From assembly GCA_015501075.1 (NCBI GenBank), contig JADNYJ010000084.1, positions 99,414 through 163,413 of the forward strand: DNA of 64,000 nt, given 5' to 3'. Numbering within the stretch: position 1 is the first letter of the stretch; each line of letters opens with the position of its first letter. The notes below the pieces were generated by a model. That model worked only from the letters and a program-made list of their open reading frames with translations, had not been told where the DNA came from and searched no databases. Made by a program: the position numbers and the translations under genes. This DNA is from Gymnopilus junonius (lineage: Eukaryota > Basidiomycota > Agaricomycetes > Agaricales > Galerinaceae). This document shows, one piece after another, positions 11,656 through 23,335 of this stretch.

Positions 11656-12530
11656 CAATCGGGTGACTAACGGAGATTTCCGAGGTTACAAATGTTCTTC
11701 CGCTCCCTCTCCGCCATCACCATGTTATCCCACTTACCATCCACGACGTTCCTTTCCTATGCCACTAATAACTCGTATGCGGTGAGCTGGCGTCGTAAAC
11801 TACTTCCTATTTGCATCATTAACACTAAGTATCTAGTTATAGGCAATTTTTCGTTGACAACAACGACTTTGCTTCATATTTGAACAGTTGAGAGCAATGT
11901 CGATATTCGAATCGTACCACAGGTTGAGATCAAGTTCTCACATTATACCTGCTATGATTCGCCACTGCGAGGGCTGTCGTCAATGGCGCCTCTGCCTATT
12001 CCGGCCCGAAGGTGATCGAGGTCGCCGTTTGTGCATGGAGCCCCTTCTACTGTCAACAACTCCTGAGTGGGCTGTGAGATTCGAGAATACCGTGGCATAG
12101 GAAAGCCAACTTGGGGTGACTGGTGTTAACGAGGAGGAGGAAGAGTCGACGTGAGATTCCTGTACATATGGTAAGTTTATTTCGTATTCACCTTCTCCTC
12201 TCCTCTCTTCTCTTTCTCTCTTTCTTCTCATATTCCTTTCTTTTTTATTATGTATAAGCTCGCTTCCTTCATATCCCAGAACCCTCATTGTTCAATCAGC
12301 CCGCTACCACCAGTCCTTTTGCCTCCATTTTACATCCGTTATCATAGCCCTTACTAACCCTACGACTTCTTATTTGCAGGCTCTCCATCAACAACGGCGA
12401 CTACAAGACCTTATTAGCTGACTTCTCTTCCTCTTCCACCTCCAGGAGGGCCTCCAATATCGGGCCATCGTCTTCAGGAGTCAATGTTATCTTTTCAGAT
12501 CCGAAAAAGGACGGAACAACATATTGCTGA
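11656..12530 (+). pseudogene. Inverted, decayed copy of the minus-strand gene of 8.6-9.0 kb
   Basis: Starts with the CCAAT-containing box (11656-11687) found in inverted form near 8943-8974. A possible first exon at 11692 (MFFRSLSAITMLSHLPS) follows, then an intron-like GTGAGC...TTATAG, and a segment GTAAACTACTTCCT...CATCATTAAC matching GTAAATTACTTCAT...CATCATTAAC of the other copy. A later exon, 12380-12530, is open (LSINNGDYKTLLADF, then VNVIFSDPKKD) and matches VENVIFRPSR near 8520. The frames between do not join, so the copy looks broken. Function unknown. Confidence 0.4.
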
Positions 12531-13005
12531 AGTTGTTGAAGAAGCGCCTAGAGGGAGTTGCTCGGGCCTGAGGTATCCGTTGGTGAGCAGTAGAGGAGCG
12601 AGAAATTTGAATTGTAGGCTGTGGTTAATGGACACTACTTCGACTCTCAAGCCTGCCACTCTTCGCCCATGAGCCTTCACCTCTTCACCCTTCACTTTTA
12701 TCTCTACCTTTTCAGCCTTCGTCTTGTCGCCAGAAATTGAATAAACCTGCCTAAGGATCGTCTTGTAGGAAGCCTTGCAATCTAGGTCGGAATTATCTCT
12801 GATAGTTGGGAGCTCAGTGACAGGTTCTGATAATTATTTTTTTGGTTCTAACCAGTGGCTAAAACCGCACACCTGACTACGCTCCAGCCTCATCGGCGCT
12901 CAAGTACCCAGGTAAGAAATTGCGCTCGTCATCAATTCTTTAAAAAAAATTACACATTAAAATACAAAAAAAAAACATCACGAGCACCACTTGAGTGCCT
13001 GCTAA
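12531..13005. other. Intergenic stretch before a foldback element
   Basis: No gene recognised. A-rich around 12940-12980. Confidence 0.5.
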
Positions 13006-13269
13006 GCATCAGGAAGTTCGCAATTTACTTGTCCGCTTTTGGTGGTTTTTCGGCTTGCGGCTGCCGTACGGCAAGTAAAAAAAAGCGAAATTCGGGTAAA
13101 TCATTAGAAAGTTCCAGAAATTTCATTATAAATTTGTGAGGGGAACTGGCCATCAAAGTCGCTTTTCCGAAAAAGGGACGTAGATTGTTTAATTTTTTAC
13201 TTTGCCGCTTTTTTACACTTATTTCCGCTTGTACAAGCGAAAAAAAGTAAATTGCGAAACTCCTGATGC
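13006..13269. mobile_element. Foldback/MITE-like element
   Basis: The ends are inverted repeats of about 24 bp: GCATCAGGAAGTTCGCAATT on the left, and on the right AATTGCGAAACTCCTGATGC, which differs from the exact complement by a small swap (GAACTTCC against GAAACTCC). Two inner palindromes, CTTGC..CGTACGGCAAG near 13055-13076 and CGCTTGTACAAGCG near 13226-13240, give it a strong folding potential. There is no open frame. A target duplication is not certain. Confidence 0.65.
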
Positions 13270-13969
13270 CTATGCCACTTCCGGGACAGATCCCGCAAGT
13301 GATCCCATTGATGTGCTAACGCATACATATTCTTGTTCATCCCCGAGGGTCTATTTAACTTTTTGAACATTATGGATACAAAAGAGGGGAGTTGTACAGT
13401 TCATAAGTGTTCTTCATATGCTAACTCTAAGAGTTCGACAGCAGGGAGGTTTGCAAAGGTATCAGCGAGTTAAGAACTCCGTGGAAAATGGGAAAGAAGT
13501 TCCAGATTTTAACCGAGGCAATATATAAGCTAAACCCATATCCTTGCTACTAATTTTCCCGAGATGCACTGTAAATTTTTGGTTAGAAATCGGCGTAAAC
13601 ACACAAACAGCTTGACAAAGAATGTTGGCTCCTTTTGAAAATATTTCGACTGTAGGAGTGAGTCCCATTATTTCTGAGATTAACGTCATGACTCATATGT
13701 GCGAATGCCCTTAAAGTTTGCTTAGAAGCACATGAACTAATTTCATCGGAAACATCGGGAAATCGTTTCCCCTGGTTCACCCGTAATATTCTATAAAACC
13801 CCACGATTGTGAAGAAATTTTATCTCCCAGGTTTCGGTCCTTGCATTACGGCCTTCAAGCCTTCGCCACTGCGACTGTCACGGTGCTCGCCCGATGCTAC
13901 ATCTGATTTTACTTGATCTTTGTGCATGATTATGGCTTCTAACGACCTCGCTGACGAGCACATATCCAC
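13270..13969. other. Intergenic stretch, nothing recognised
   Basis: Short frames only, on both strands. Confidence 0.5.
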
Positions 13970-14207
13970 TACTGTACTAATTCATTCAATTCGGCAGGCT
14001 GTGTGACCTGTGACCCACCTGATGAAATTTTGATTTCGGCAAATTACCATATTTGGTGCGATTTTGATGGATTTGTAAGCTTTTTTGGCTTCCGAATGTG
14101 TTTTTGGGGCATTTTTGACCGATTTTTGCCGTGACCTCTGTGACTTTTCGTCAATTTGGGGAGGGCCTGTGACCCATGACCACCGAATTGAATGAATTAG
14201 TACAGTA
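13970..14207. mobile_element. MITE with perfect 23-bp terminal inverted repeats and TA duplication
   Basis: The left end TA|CTGTACTAATTCATTCAA... is the exact complement of the right end ...TTGAATGAATTAGTACAG|TA over 23 bases (CTGTACTAATTC to CGG). The flanking TA on both sides fits a Tc1/mariner-type target duplication. The 238-bp interior has GTGACC-rich repeats (GTGACCTGTGACCC, GTGACCTCTGTGAC, CTGTGACCCATGACC) and no open frame. Confidence 0.8.
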
Positions 14208-14353
14208 TCCCAATGACTGGTTACATCAGGCCATGCGTCGTGGACTCTAATCGCCGCACAGGAGGGCAGAAGGATTCAGCACTCCTCGCACCATCAACTT
14301 GGAACCAGAACTTCCCTTTGACATATTCTTTTTAGATGGGAATCTATTATGTG

Positions 14354-17300
14354 CAGTGTTGTATTCTAAGGGGTTATTAACCCCAATTTTTTTTCTTAAG
14401 TCTTAACATTTAAAAACAAAGCTTAATTAAGAGTTGTATCTAAGGGTTAATTAAGACTCTGACCAAAAATGGCAAACTATGACCAGCCCTCGAAGTCATC
14501 ACCGGACCCCTCTAATTCTCCGTCATCTAGAATCCTCTCTTCATCTTCCTCCTCGTTTGCCAGCAGCTCCATCAAGCGAGCCTCCTCTGAATATGCCTGC
14601 CTTCGAAGACCTCGCCTTAATTGTTCATCAATGTCAGTCTCTTTCCTCCCTCCGAACAGCAATTCCAGGGATCTAGGCAACCACTTCGACTGCTGGCGAC
14701 CATACATGGTGTTTCCGAGCTTGTCGTCATCGTCATCTGAGTCATCGCTGTGTTCCCATTCTGTTTGAACCCATTTGGCCATTTCCTTCTGCCACCCTTC
14801 ACGAGACTTCACAAGTCCCGATTGCGCCTTTGATATGCCTTCCTCCTTCTCGTTGCTCAAGTTCGCCTCTTCTTCCACTAAGTCAGCATAACGAGGTACC
14901 ACTAAGAGCTTGGCTACCTTGGCGTCATCATGGTTTTTTCTCTTTGTGCATTCTTCGATAAATCCAGCCTCCTTGTGCAATGCGCGAATGTCTGCGCCGA
15001 CCTGGTGATGTGTGAGATCACGGTTATGTTGAGTTGCTTTTTATATACGCACTTTTGCCATTTTCTCAAGCCTTGGCAGCTTTAATCGGTTCCGCAGGTG
15101 TGTCTTCTTGATCTTCAAGTCCGAGAAATTGCACTCCAATCCAGCCTGATTTACTGACATACCGAGCAACAAAAGAGCGAGGTCGGCAAGCTCATAGATG
15201 GACGGCATTGAAAGAAATGCTTTCCAGATGGCAATAGGATCGTTTCCCTGTGGTTCTACCTCATGAGTACTGGAGCTTCTGAACCACTGTGACAAAAACT
15301 TACATGAACACTCTGGAAGCCCTTTTTGTTTTTTTCCCAGTCCTCGAATGGACCTTTCGAGCTCAGGTAACTCAGAAATGATTCCGAGACCTCTTTTTCT
15401 TTAAGCACTTGTGTTTTCTTATATTCTTCTTCTTCTTATTGGAACGCGGGACTTTGGGAGGACGAGAATGGACACAGTGATAGATCTCGAAAATTAAAAC
15501 TGTCAAGGTGTAACCACGACGAGTATATCAAGACAACACTTACCTGTAATAGAACTGTGTTTAATGTAAACGGACTGACTGCTGCCTTATTGCCAAAGCA
15601 TGAAACACCTTCGAAAGGGTTGAGTACAAGGGCAAGGATAAACATAGGCTGGTCGAGAGCCTTCCAACATTTCTTGACCCTCTTCGTCATGCCAGCTGCA
15701 ATGGAGGGGTTTGAATGCTTCTGAAAGTAGAGGAAGATACCTGCGAATGTCAAAAGCGCCTGATCTGGATGAAGTGCATCCATCTGATTCAAGTTGATAC
15801 CAAGACAAATAGGCTCAAGATCATCAACAACAGCCTTGAGGCGACACCAAAACCCTCCATCATCGATGAGATCACATTGGTTCATTGCTTCGTCTTCAAG
15901 CTTCTGCTTTTTCTGATGATTTTTTTTCCGCCCCAACTTGTGCAGAAATGATATCATCTCGGCATGAGATTACAGCCCGACGTAGTGCATCCTTCAAGTC
16001 GCAAAGGCGATCAAAGGCAACGAAATGTGTCGTCCAATGAGTCAGGTTAGCAACAAGGTATGCCAGAACCTTTCCAGGTGGGATCGAGATTTCTGCCTGT
16101 GTATCATTGAATATTGACTGAACCTTGCCGTGATTGAGTATCCAGCCAATCAGGCCTGTTGCCTCTTCTGCAGTTTCTGTGGCCTCGGCATTCTCAATGA
16201 AATATTCACTGAGAATAAGTTGAAACTAATAGATTGCATTGATTTGAGTGAATTCTGAATATGGCACATTACTCTCACCTGATGCGCACAACACGGTGGG
16301 CCAAACAACCAAGGCCGCTTTATCACAAGGTCCTTTCTTCCACGTTGACTCCCACCATCATTGTCGCAGCAGAAGGCAACGACTTTCACCCCATATATAT
16401 CCTCAGCTTTGTCAATCATACCTTCAAATGCTAGACACATTGATGCACCGTCTTTCTTATGTGCCATTGCAAGGATTAGGTCGATGAGATAGGTCTGCCA
16501 GTACAAACAATAAGCCATAACTTACAGTGAGTCACGAAGAAGCTGCTTACCTTTCCACTAACAGATATATTCACACCATTTATAGAGTCCCTAGATTCGT
16601 CTTTCCACCCATCCGATGCCAGGACCACATATTCACCCCGCAAAACCTGCTTCAAGCGCTGCATGACTGCGGCATCTGCATTGTCGAGAAGCCTACCAGA
16701 CAACTGCTGGCAGTTGGGCATAGCTTCATCCACGGTAGCTCGAAAAAGCAAGAATAGCTTTATGATTTCCGGATCGTCAACCCATCGGAAAGGCAGGTTC
16801 ACAGAGATGGTTGCACGAAGGAATTGCTTGCTGACGATCTTCTGCTGTTCCTCAGTAAATGGGACATTGATTCCACGGAAGACCTTGAGCTGAGTTTGCT
16901 TCAGGGATGCCTTGACCTTTGTGAGTAGCTTCCTTTTTGCTGGTTTCCATCCACTTTCATCATCGCTTTCACTCCCAGAAACCTCTCACTCTCGTTTTTC
17001 CTTGCCCTTTGGGTCCTTGGCTTTCCTTGCAGTCTTACGTGCCTCTGAAGATGTGTTTGGGCATGGTTTACTGCCGTTTTTTCCAAGAATATGTGCAATC
17101 ATGGAGGAGCTGACACCAAGTACACCACCGACATCCCTGTTGCATGCTTATTGAGCATTAGCGAGGCCTCAAGCATAAGTAAGTGATATATATACCTTCA
17201 ATAACCCAGGACTGAGATGATAGCTTAGGTTTCCCGTCATCATCAAGCTCTATCTCATCTCCGACAGGCCGTTCCTTTTCAATACAACCACGGCAGTGTG

Positions 17301-17630
17301 CACGACTGTGGGATCCATTCTGTTTTCTGCCCATGAGGAAGTGACCCCAGATAGGTGCTTTAGGAGGAGGCATCCATCGTGTAGAAGTTAGAACTAAGTC
17401 GGCATCGTTTGGAGTCTCCAAGTACTAGCCTAGTTGTCCCGGTGGCCACCTGACTCAGTCTGAGCCCTGTGCCGGTTACTCATTAGTCCGTACAATTTGA
17501 AATTTCGGGCCACATATTCTTAAGGCCTTAATTAAGACTTAGAGACGTCCTTGATTGATATTAACCCTTAGTCTTAAGATGTAATTAAGGCTTAAAGGTT
17601 ATTAATACTTAAGGGTTAGGTACAACACTG
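14354..17630 (-). mobile_element. hAT superfamily DNA transposon (3277 bp) with 8-bp target duplication
   Basis: The element starts CAGTGTTGTA and ends TACAACACTG, a perfect 10-bp inverted repeat followed by looser A/T-rich similarity inward. The 8-bp ATTATGTG is directly repeated at 14346-14353 and 17631-17638, the size expected for hAT elements. The element carries one multi-exon transposase gene on the minus strand. The subterminal 100 bases on both sides are rich in TTAATTAAG and AAGGGTTA motifs, probably transposase-binding sites. A MITE lies 146 bases to the left, and an MFS gene remnant directly to the right. Confidence 0.93.
14477..17421 (-). pseudogene. hAT transposase (BED-like finger, DUF659-type core, hAT C-terminal dimerisation region), with an in-frame stop
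   Basis: Transposase cutting and rejoining the hAT ends. From the N-terminus at 17421 a BED-like segment is visible (WGHFLMG ... SHSRAHCRGC). Then comes an intron near 17200-17140, a basic linker, and the core segment LASDGWKDESRDSINGVNIS (about 16560-16640) with the first catalytic-type Asp. Next is CCDNDGGSQRGR (about 16340-16380), then a CCAHQ motif. The helical middle is near 15436-15957. The dimerisation region LLLLGMSVNQAGLECNFSDL lies near 15120-15190. An acidic tail ends at 14477. The frame contains a TGA at 16986-16988, in the basic linker upstream of the core, so this copy cannot make a full protein without readthrough. Exon joins between the blocks were not all resolved. Confidence 0.8.
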
Positions 17631-17712
17631 ATTATGTGGCTCCACTCTTAGGACCGACCTGTCCATCCACACCTGCCGTAATCATAATAATTGTTGACTT
17701 ATGAACTCTCAG

Positions 17713-19048
17713 GCTATTGGCCCCCTCCTTGGGGGCTTTCTGACTGTGGTCAGGGGTTGGCGAGCCATTTTCTGGTTCATTTCGATTTTTGGCAGTTCCA
17801 TTTTCATTGCATTTATCTTTCTGTTCAAGGATGCATTCATGAAGGAATGTAGTTCAACATACCAAAGTGTTCTCAAACAGCATATCCAAAACGCACCTGA
17901 ACCTCCTTCTCAAGATGCTGACGCATCAATCACAGCTGACAAGTCGAATGCAGTCGTGGACGTAGAGAAGAACGTTGAAGTTGAAACTGTGGACCTCTCT
18001 CAGGTTGAAGCTACTGCCAATTTATCCATAACTGATGTCAATCCAATCAAGCCTTTAAGACTAATTCTTCGTCGAAAGAATAACTTACTCGTACTTGTGA
18101 TCTCTGGTATCTCGACTTTTATCCTAGATTTAATTTCCGTGTACTCAAGGCATTCCAGGCATTTCATTTGCATATGCCTTCGTGATTGCCTACGCCACAG
18201 CGCAAACACTCGAAACAACCTATAATTACAGTCCCCTCAAAATCGGCCTCGTCACTCTTTCATTCGGATTGGTATGACCTTATCCACGTCTTTTTGATTA
18301 TTACCTTCATTTCCTATGATCAGGTTGTGCATTTGGTAGCGTTTTGGGCGGCTGGTGGTCTGACCATGAACTTGCACAGCTGAAAGCTGAGAATGGCGGT
18401 TTGAGCTACTCTGAGGTGAATATAAATGACGCGTTCTAGACCTTGACAAGGTATTCTGATGAGGCTGCCATTTAGATGAGACTGAAAGTACTAAATTGCA
18501 AATTGGGGATTTTCTTTCTTCCTCCTTTCGTCCTCAGTTATGGATGGCTTTGTCAGGAGAAAGTTCATATCTCTGCAGTCTGCATATTTTTATTCTTCAG
18601 GGGCTTTTTCTCTATGTGCGTTTTTTCATCCTCGAGGGCTCGTTTTTAATCTCACCCTGTCTTCAGTTGGATGTATGCTATTAAGTACGTTAGTGTACCT
18701 TATAGACTGAATACTGGAAGATTGTCAGCTGCAGCCGCTACAAATAGCGCCTTCCGAGGAAGTTCACTTGTATTGCTACAGAAATTGTTGTTCCTATCCA
18801 AGTAGGCGTTTCTTTTTTATTTGGAGGTAATTTACTGATAAGTTATCTAGGACGGTCTGGGAGATGGTAATGTTATCGAATGGATAACTGGAAATACTCA
18901 CCTATTCTGTTCTAGTTGGCTATATACAATTATAGCTGCGATATGGGCTCTTACTAGTGCCGGAATGATCCTACTTAATCACCGAGGAGCACAGTGGAGA
19001 CAGGCTGCTGAGCTGCATGAGAAACAGAAGGCCGCACCTTTTCACTAG
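17713..19048 (+). pseudogene. MFS drug/H+ antiporter-type transporter, 5'-truncated and frameshifted
   Basis: Remnant of a 12- to 14-helix export protein of the plasma membrane. The first exon (from 17713) opens at AIGPLLGGFLTVVRGWRAIF, the helix-5 motif C of DHA1 transporters. Next are a long cytosolic loop and IKPLRLILRRKNNLLVLVIS, GISFAYAFVIAYATAQTLET, CAFGSVLGGWWSDHELAQLK, the block from MRLK to YGWL, WMYAIKYVSVPYRL and ATNSAFRGSS, and at the end WLYTIIAAIWALTSAGMILL. The introns at 18268-18325 and 18416-18475 are typical. The frame breaks near 18140-18160, again before IATEIVVPIQ near 18775, and around 18860-18920. The four N-terminal helices are absent; the hAT insertion lies 75 bases upstream, but no N-terminal exon is visible on its other side. 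Confidence 0.8.
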
Positions 19049-22000
19049 AGCTTCCTCTACATCAATAGGTTTCGTCAGTCAATGTTTCAATCGCAAAGGA
19101 AGGTTAATACTCAACCATTGGGGAGAAAGCAGAAAGGACAGTCCTTTAGATCGATCGCAGTTTCAGTACTTGAGTACTTTCAAGGGTGTCAGTGTTGCGG
19201 AATTTATTTTGAGCTTGGACTTGAACAAAGAGTGAAACGAAAGGAAGACATAATTGGCATAAGGAGATTAGCCAAAATGCATTGACGTATCCCGGAATTG
19301 CACAGTAAAAGATTATTGGTACAACATGAATCAATTCCATTTAAAGAAGATGAAGGCGAGCACTTCTGACGCTGCTCAACACAGTCAATAGGTCAATAAT
19401 GGAGGTCGAGTAATGAAATAGTCATCCTACGCACGATACATTAGATAACATGACTTCCCAAAGAAATAGGAACACACGATATCCCTTTATCATTATCCCA
19501 TTCGACTTCCAAGACTACATAACATAGAATGCACAACACGAATTATGAAGTTGGTGTCCCATCTGAACTTTCGACCATGGGCGAAAAGTTGTCAAAGCTG
19601 GAGAGCAGATCAGCTCAAATCTCGATCATAAACAGAGTGGACGTGTCGTACTTAGTCGACCTCAGTCATGAACTCCCTATCTATCACCCTGCCGTTCTCT
19701 GTGCACGTACAAGTGGTAATTGGCACTGGCGTCCTCATTCGCCCTTCCAATCCAGTCATTACCACACCGCCATCTTCAAGTTGCCTCCTCCAAAGGTCGT
19801 TGTAGCTTGTTCGAGATCAACTTAAGGCCTGGGCAGTCGGGAGTAGAGGCCTGCATGTTCGACCTGCTACAATGCATTTCTAGCTTGAGAATTCCTCATC
19901 GACAAGGCACCAGAGTTCCAGTGACAGAAAATAGCTTGCGCATGCCGCATTGCCGCTTGGACTGCGCCTCCGGTTATCTTCCTCCTCGAAGTTGTACAGT
20001 CGCGGGCCACGACAGTGGAGGTGGTTGCACTGGTGTATGGGCGGCAAAAGGAGCGGTAGGAGCGAGGATGGGACGAGGCCTCAAAGGCCTGAATGAGATG
20101 GATGGTGCGGGAGGCTTAGCTTGAGAACCAACTCGCATTGATTACCACGCCCTTTTGCTACAAGCTCGTTGATGCACTCTCAACCGAGCAATCTATCGCC
20201 GCGCCGCAATCTACGGAATCTTTGCGCGCTTCCAAGTGGCAATGGGTATCCACAGATCGGCCCCACTTTCTGCGGTACATTCTCCCCAAACGAGGCTGGC
20301 GGTTCTGAGATCGCTTCGCGTGTCGGTGTGCCTGGAGATGAAGACTCTGGAGGCGAATAAGTTTCCTCCTATTCCTTGTGGCTTGTGAGCGGAAGGAGAA
20401 GGAGTAGGTGGTAGGCGACGGAAGTCCATTCGAAGGGAGACAAGGACTGGGTGGAGGAGCAGTGGGACGGGGAAGTCGACAACGTCTGTGGAATGTCATC
20501 GAGCTACTTTCAGGGCTAACTGCTATCAGCGCCGCTCTTGGTTGATTCTTGGCAACGGCATGCTCAGGGAGCGCCGTCACGTCAGCCGTACGTCAATACG
20601 CTCACCTTGCCCCATAAGCTGCCTCTTCCTTTTCTTGCCCGTCGGGTCCTCCCCCATATCCCCATCCCTTTGAATCGGGTCATCTCGCTGCCGCCGCCTC
20701 CTCCCCTACACATTCCAATGCGGCCACTCTCACCACTGCGGTTCTCCCAATTGCCCGCCGTACAACCATGCAACACCCAGGAAGAAGATCGCCTGCGCAG
20801 TCCATTCCTGTTACTTGAAAGAGAGAATTCGGAAGTAGTGAATGAGTTATCAGCCCTGGAAGTCAAGTGCATGGGAGCTCAGGGCTCCTGCCTCCGTTGC
20901 AGACTTACCGTCTAGCTATGACTCGTCGTCGGGCTCGATATCATTATCCGCCACTGCCCATCCCGGCCAAGGCGGACGTTATGGTGGAGGGTGGGTGTGG
21001 CGGCGGTATGGGATGGATGGATGAGGGTGCTGGTGCAAGTCGTTGAATGTAGAAAACGGCAGGTGTCAGTTGGGAAAATTCGCGACTGGGTGTGGCACGT
21101 CTGTTCCTTTTCATGATTATGACATGAACTAATCTTCATCTATCTTCCTTCCAGCTTTAAGGTACTTTACCTTGAGGCGAAGGTACGATGACGCCTCTAA
21201 CATTGTGGATTCTACTGTCTTCCTGTGCTTTTAACATCGGCGGTACTTGACGTATAATAGTGATGTGAATAATGTGTGATTCTCTTTTCTTTGAATCTCG
21301 TGTTGTCTAATGTATTCATCCTCCGCAGGGTAACTGCTTGACTTTATTTGAATCGTCCTGGCTGTTATTCACTTCCGTAGCGCCAATTTGCCCATGATGC
21401 TTTGGGATTCCTTGACATCGGTATGTCATGTCATAATCGCATCCAACACCGTACGAAATACTCACCTCCATCTCTTTTAGCAGTTCGGATATATCCTTAC
21501 TATGAACATGAATCCAAGAAAGCAGCTTCCTCAGCTGACATGGGCCGTCCCCTGACCAAATAAACCTTTCCTCTTTCCATATTTTTTTTCATGCACGCTA
21601 CTATGCTCTCTCTTCCCCCGTGAGGCCCGTATTACACAAATCAGCAGTGCCGCTGTTACGTTCGCGTTCTTTCGCACATAGCATGCCCTTCGAAGGTTGA
21701 GGTTATATGAGTCACTTTTCGCCAGGACAGAGGTGAAGGAAAGACCGAGGAATGGTACGAATAAATTCAACCCTGCCTTGCCTCCCGCAGAGAATTGAAG
21801 GATTATCATCTTATATATAGCGCTTTGTCTCCCTCCGTTGTCTCCTTCAAGAATCGCGACGTCTTGGAAGAACTGTAGTCTATATTTAATATAGCAGGAT
21901 TCAATATTTTGTTTTTACAAATTTCCTTTGCGGACACCTCGTTCTGTACCTTATGACTGGAATACTATTCGCCTTCAACAGAATGCGTCCGACAAAAACA

Positions 22001-23051
22001 ACAATAAAGACAACATACCTGCATGTGACGTTCACTGATAACGCTGAAAGGATGTTTCGAAAGGGGCATTGCTCTAAGATGAAACCAAGTTGAAGGGGGG
22101 AAAAATCGAAAAATAAAGAATTACATACATTGGTCGAAGTCCCGCAGAGGAAGACCTGGTCACCAAGCGCATGAGCTCCCTTTCGCCGTCTTCGTCGCAT
22201 CCATCTTCAAAAGTGTCAAAATGTCACTTGTTGCGGCCAAACACAATGCTAAGCTTCAAACCAGGTAAACCGACAAGTATAAGGCGGAGAGAGCGACAGA
22301 GTATCATACCTAAGTAGCGACGTTCATGGAGCCGGCACCGAACGCAAATAGGCCTGGACAAAAAACTGCGTAAAATGAAAGAAAGTTATAATCAACTTCT
22401 ACTGAGAAGAGGAGCGCTGGGAGAGACATACCGAGAATTGCGCAGCCTAATTAACTAGGATCGAGTAGCTCAAACCGGAGCTGAAGGCAACTGAGGTTCA
22501 AATATTCACTCTTGAGGGAAAAATTCCTTCAACGAGGATGGAGATTAGCATACGTGGTGGTGGCAGTCAGCAAGACACAATGGTGTGGTGATGATAGGAA
22601 TTTCGGAGGAGTCACATCAGAGCTATGATAAGAATGTGCGTCAATGGCTCCGTACGGCCTTACACGTGAAGTAAGGGTAGAAACGTACAAGAACCACCCC
22701 CCGACCATCTTGACGTGAAAAATCTTTCGTACTGCCATCCGCGGACTACGACAGAACGAAATGTGGCGCCAGCGTGCCGAAGGTTGTCAGATAGCGCAGA
22801 TTGACAAGCCATAAGAGAACTGTAGTTCCACTGGAGCCTGGAATCGGAAGTCAGCTGCGAAAGGGAAGATTGAATGAGCCTAAACACGAACATACTATAC
22901 TCAAGGGCACGATTCAGCCTCCTACTTTCTTCAAAGAGTTTATTAGGAAGGATAGGAGGAGATGAGGGGACGGTGTCCACGAAATACGGGTGATCGCTCA
23001 GTGACATGGATGTTGTGGAAGAAGAGCGGACCTGGTTGTGTCGTGCCTGTC
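19049..23051. other. 4-kb stretch without a recognisable gene
   Basis: There are many short open frames (for example 19529-19825 plus, 20158-20580 minus), none with a recognisable domain or a convincing exon structure. The GC-richer part at 19700-21050 has the composition of coding DNA and may hide a degraded or multi-exon gene I cannot read. 21500-23050 is A/T-richer. Confidence 0.5.
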
Positions 23052-23237
23052 TGTCAGAAAACGACCTTCCTGATCACCTTATCTTATCTTTCTATTATCT
23101 CTTTCCTCTTTATAGAACTATGTCTTACCCTCATAGTATATATATTCTCCATATTCCATAGATAGATCTCCAGTCTTGCGCTGGTCTATTCACCGCTTAT
23201 CTACCATTTTCAGCCTTTTCCTTGCGCGACGCTGACA
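23052..23237 (+). repeat. 5' LTR of the chromovirus
   Basis: 186 bp. The TATA element TATATATAT near 23137-23144 lies about 30 bases before CAGTCTTGCGCT (23171-23182), which is the likely RNA start because it is complementary to the primer-binding site. Confidence 0.93.
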
Positions 23238-23239
23238 TT

Positions 23240-23251
23240 AGCGCAAGACTG
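23240..23251 (+). promoter_or_regulatory. Self-priming primer-binding site
   Basis: AGCGCAAGACTG, two bases after the 5' LTR, is the exact reverse complement of CAGTCTTGCGCT at 23171-23182 in the LTR. Elements of the Tf1/sushi group prime minus-strand DNA with the 5' end of their own RNA in exactly this way. No TGG of a tRNA-primed site is present. Confidence 0.8.
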
Positions 23252-23335
23252 CACCCAAACCGATTCCCTCTAACCCTCATTGCACGGCCGAGACCTTGAT
23301 TTTCTCTCGGAGTTCACTGCACTATCTGAAACACT

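Noticed and set aside
20158..20580. Minus-strand 140-aa frame as a gene
   Set aside because: Arg/Pro/Ser-rich, overlapped by open frames in other phases, no domain and no start context.
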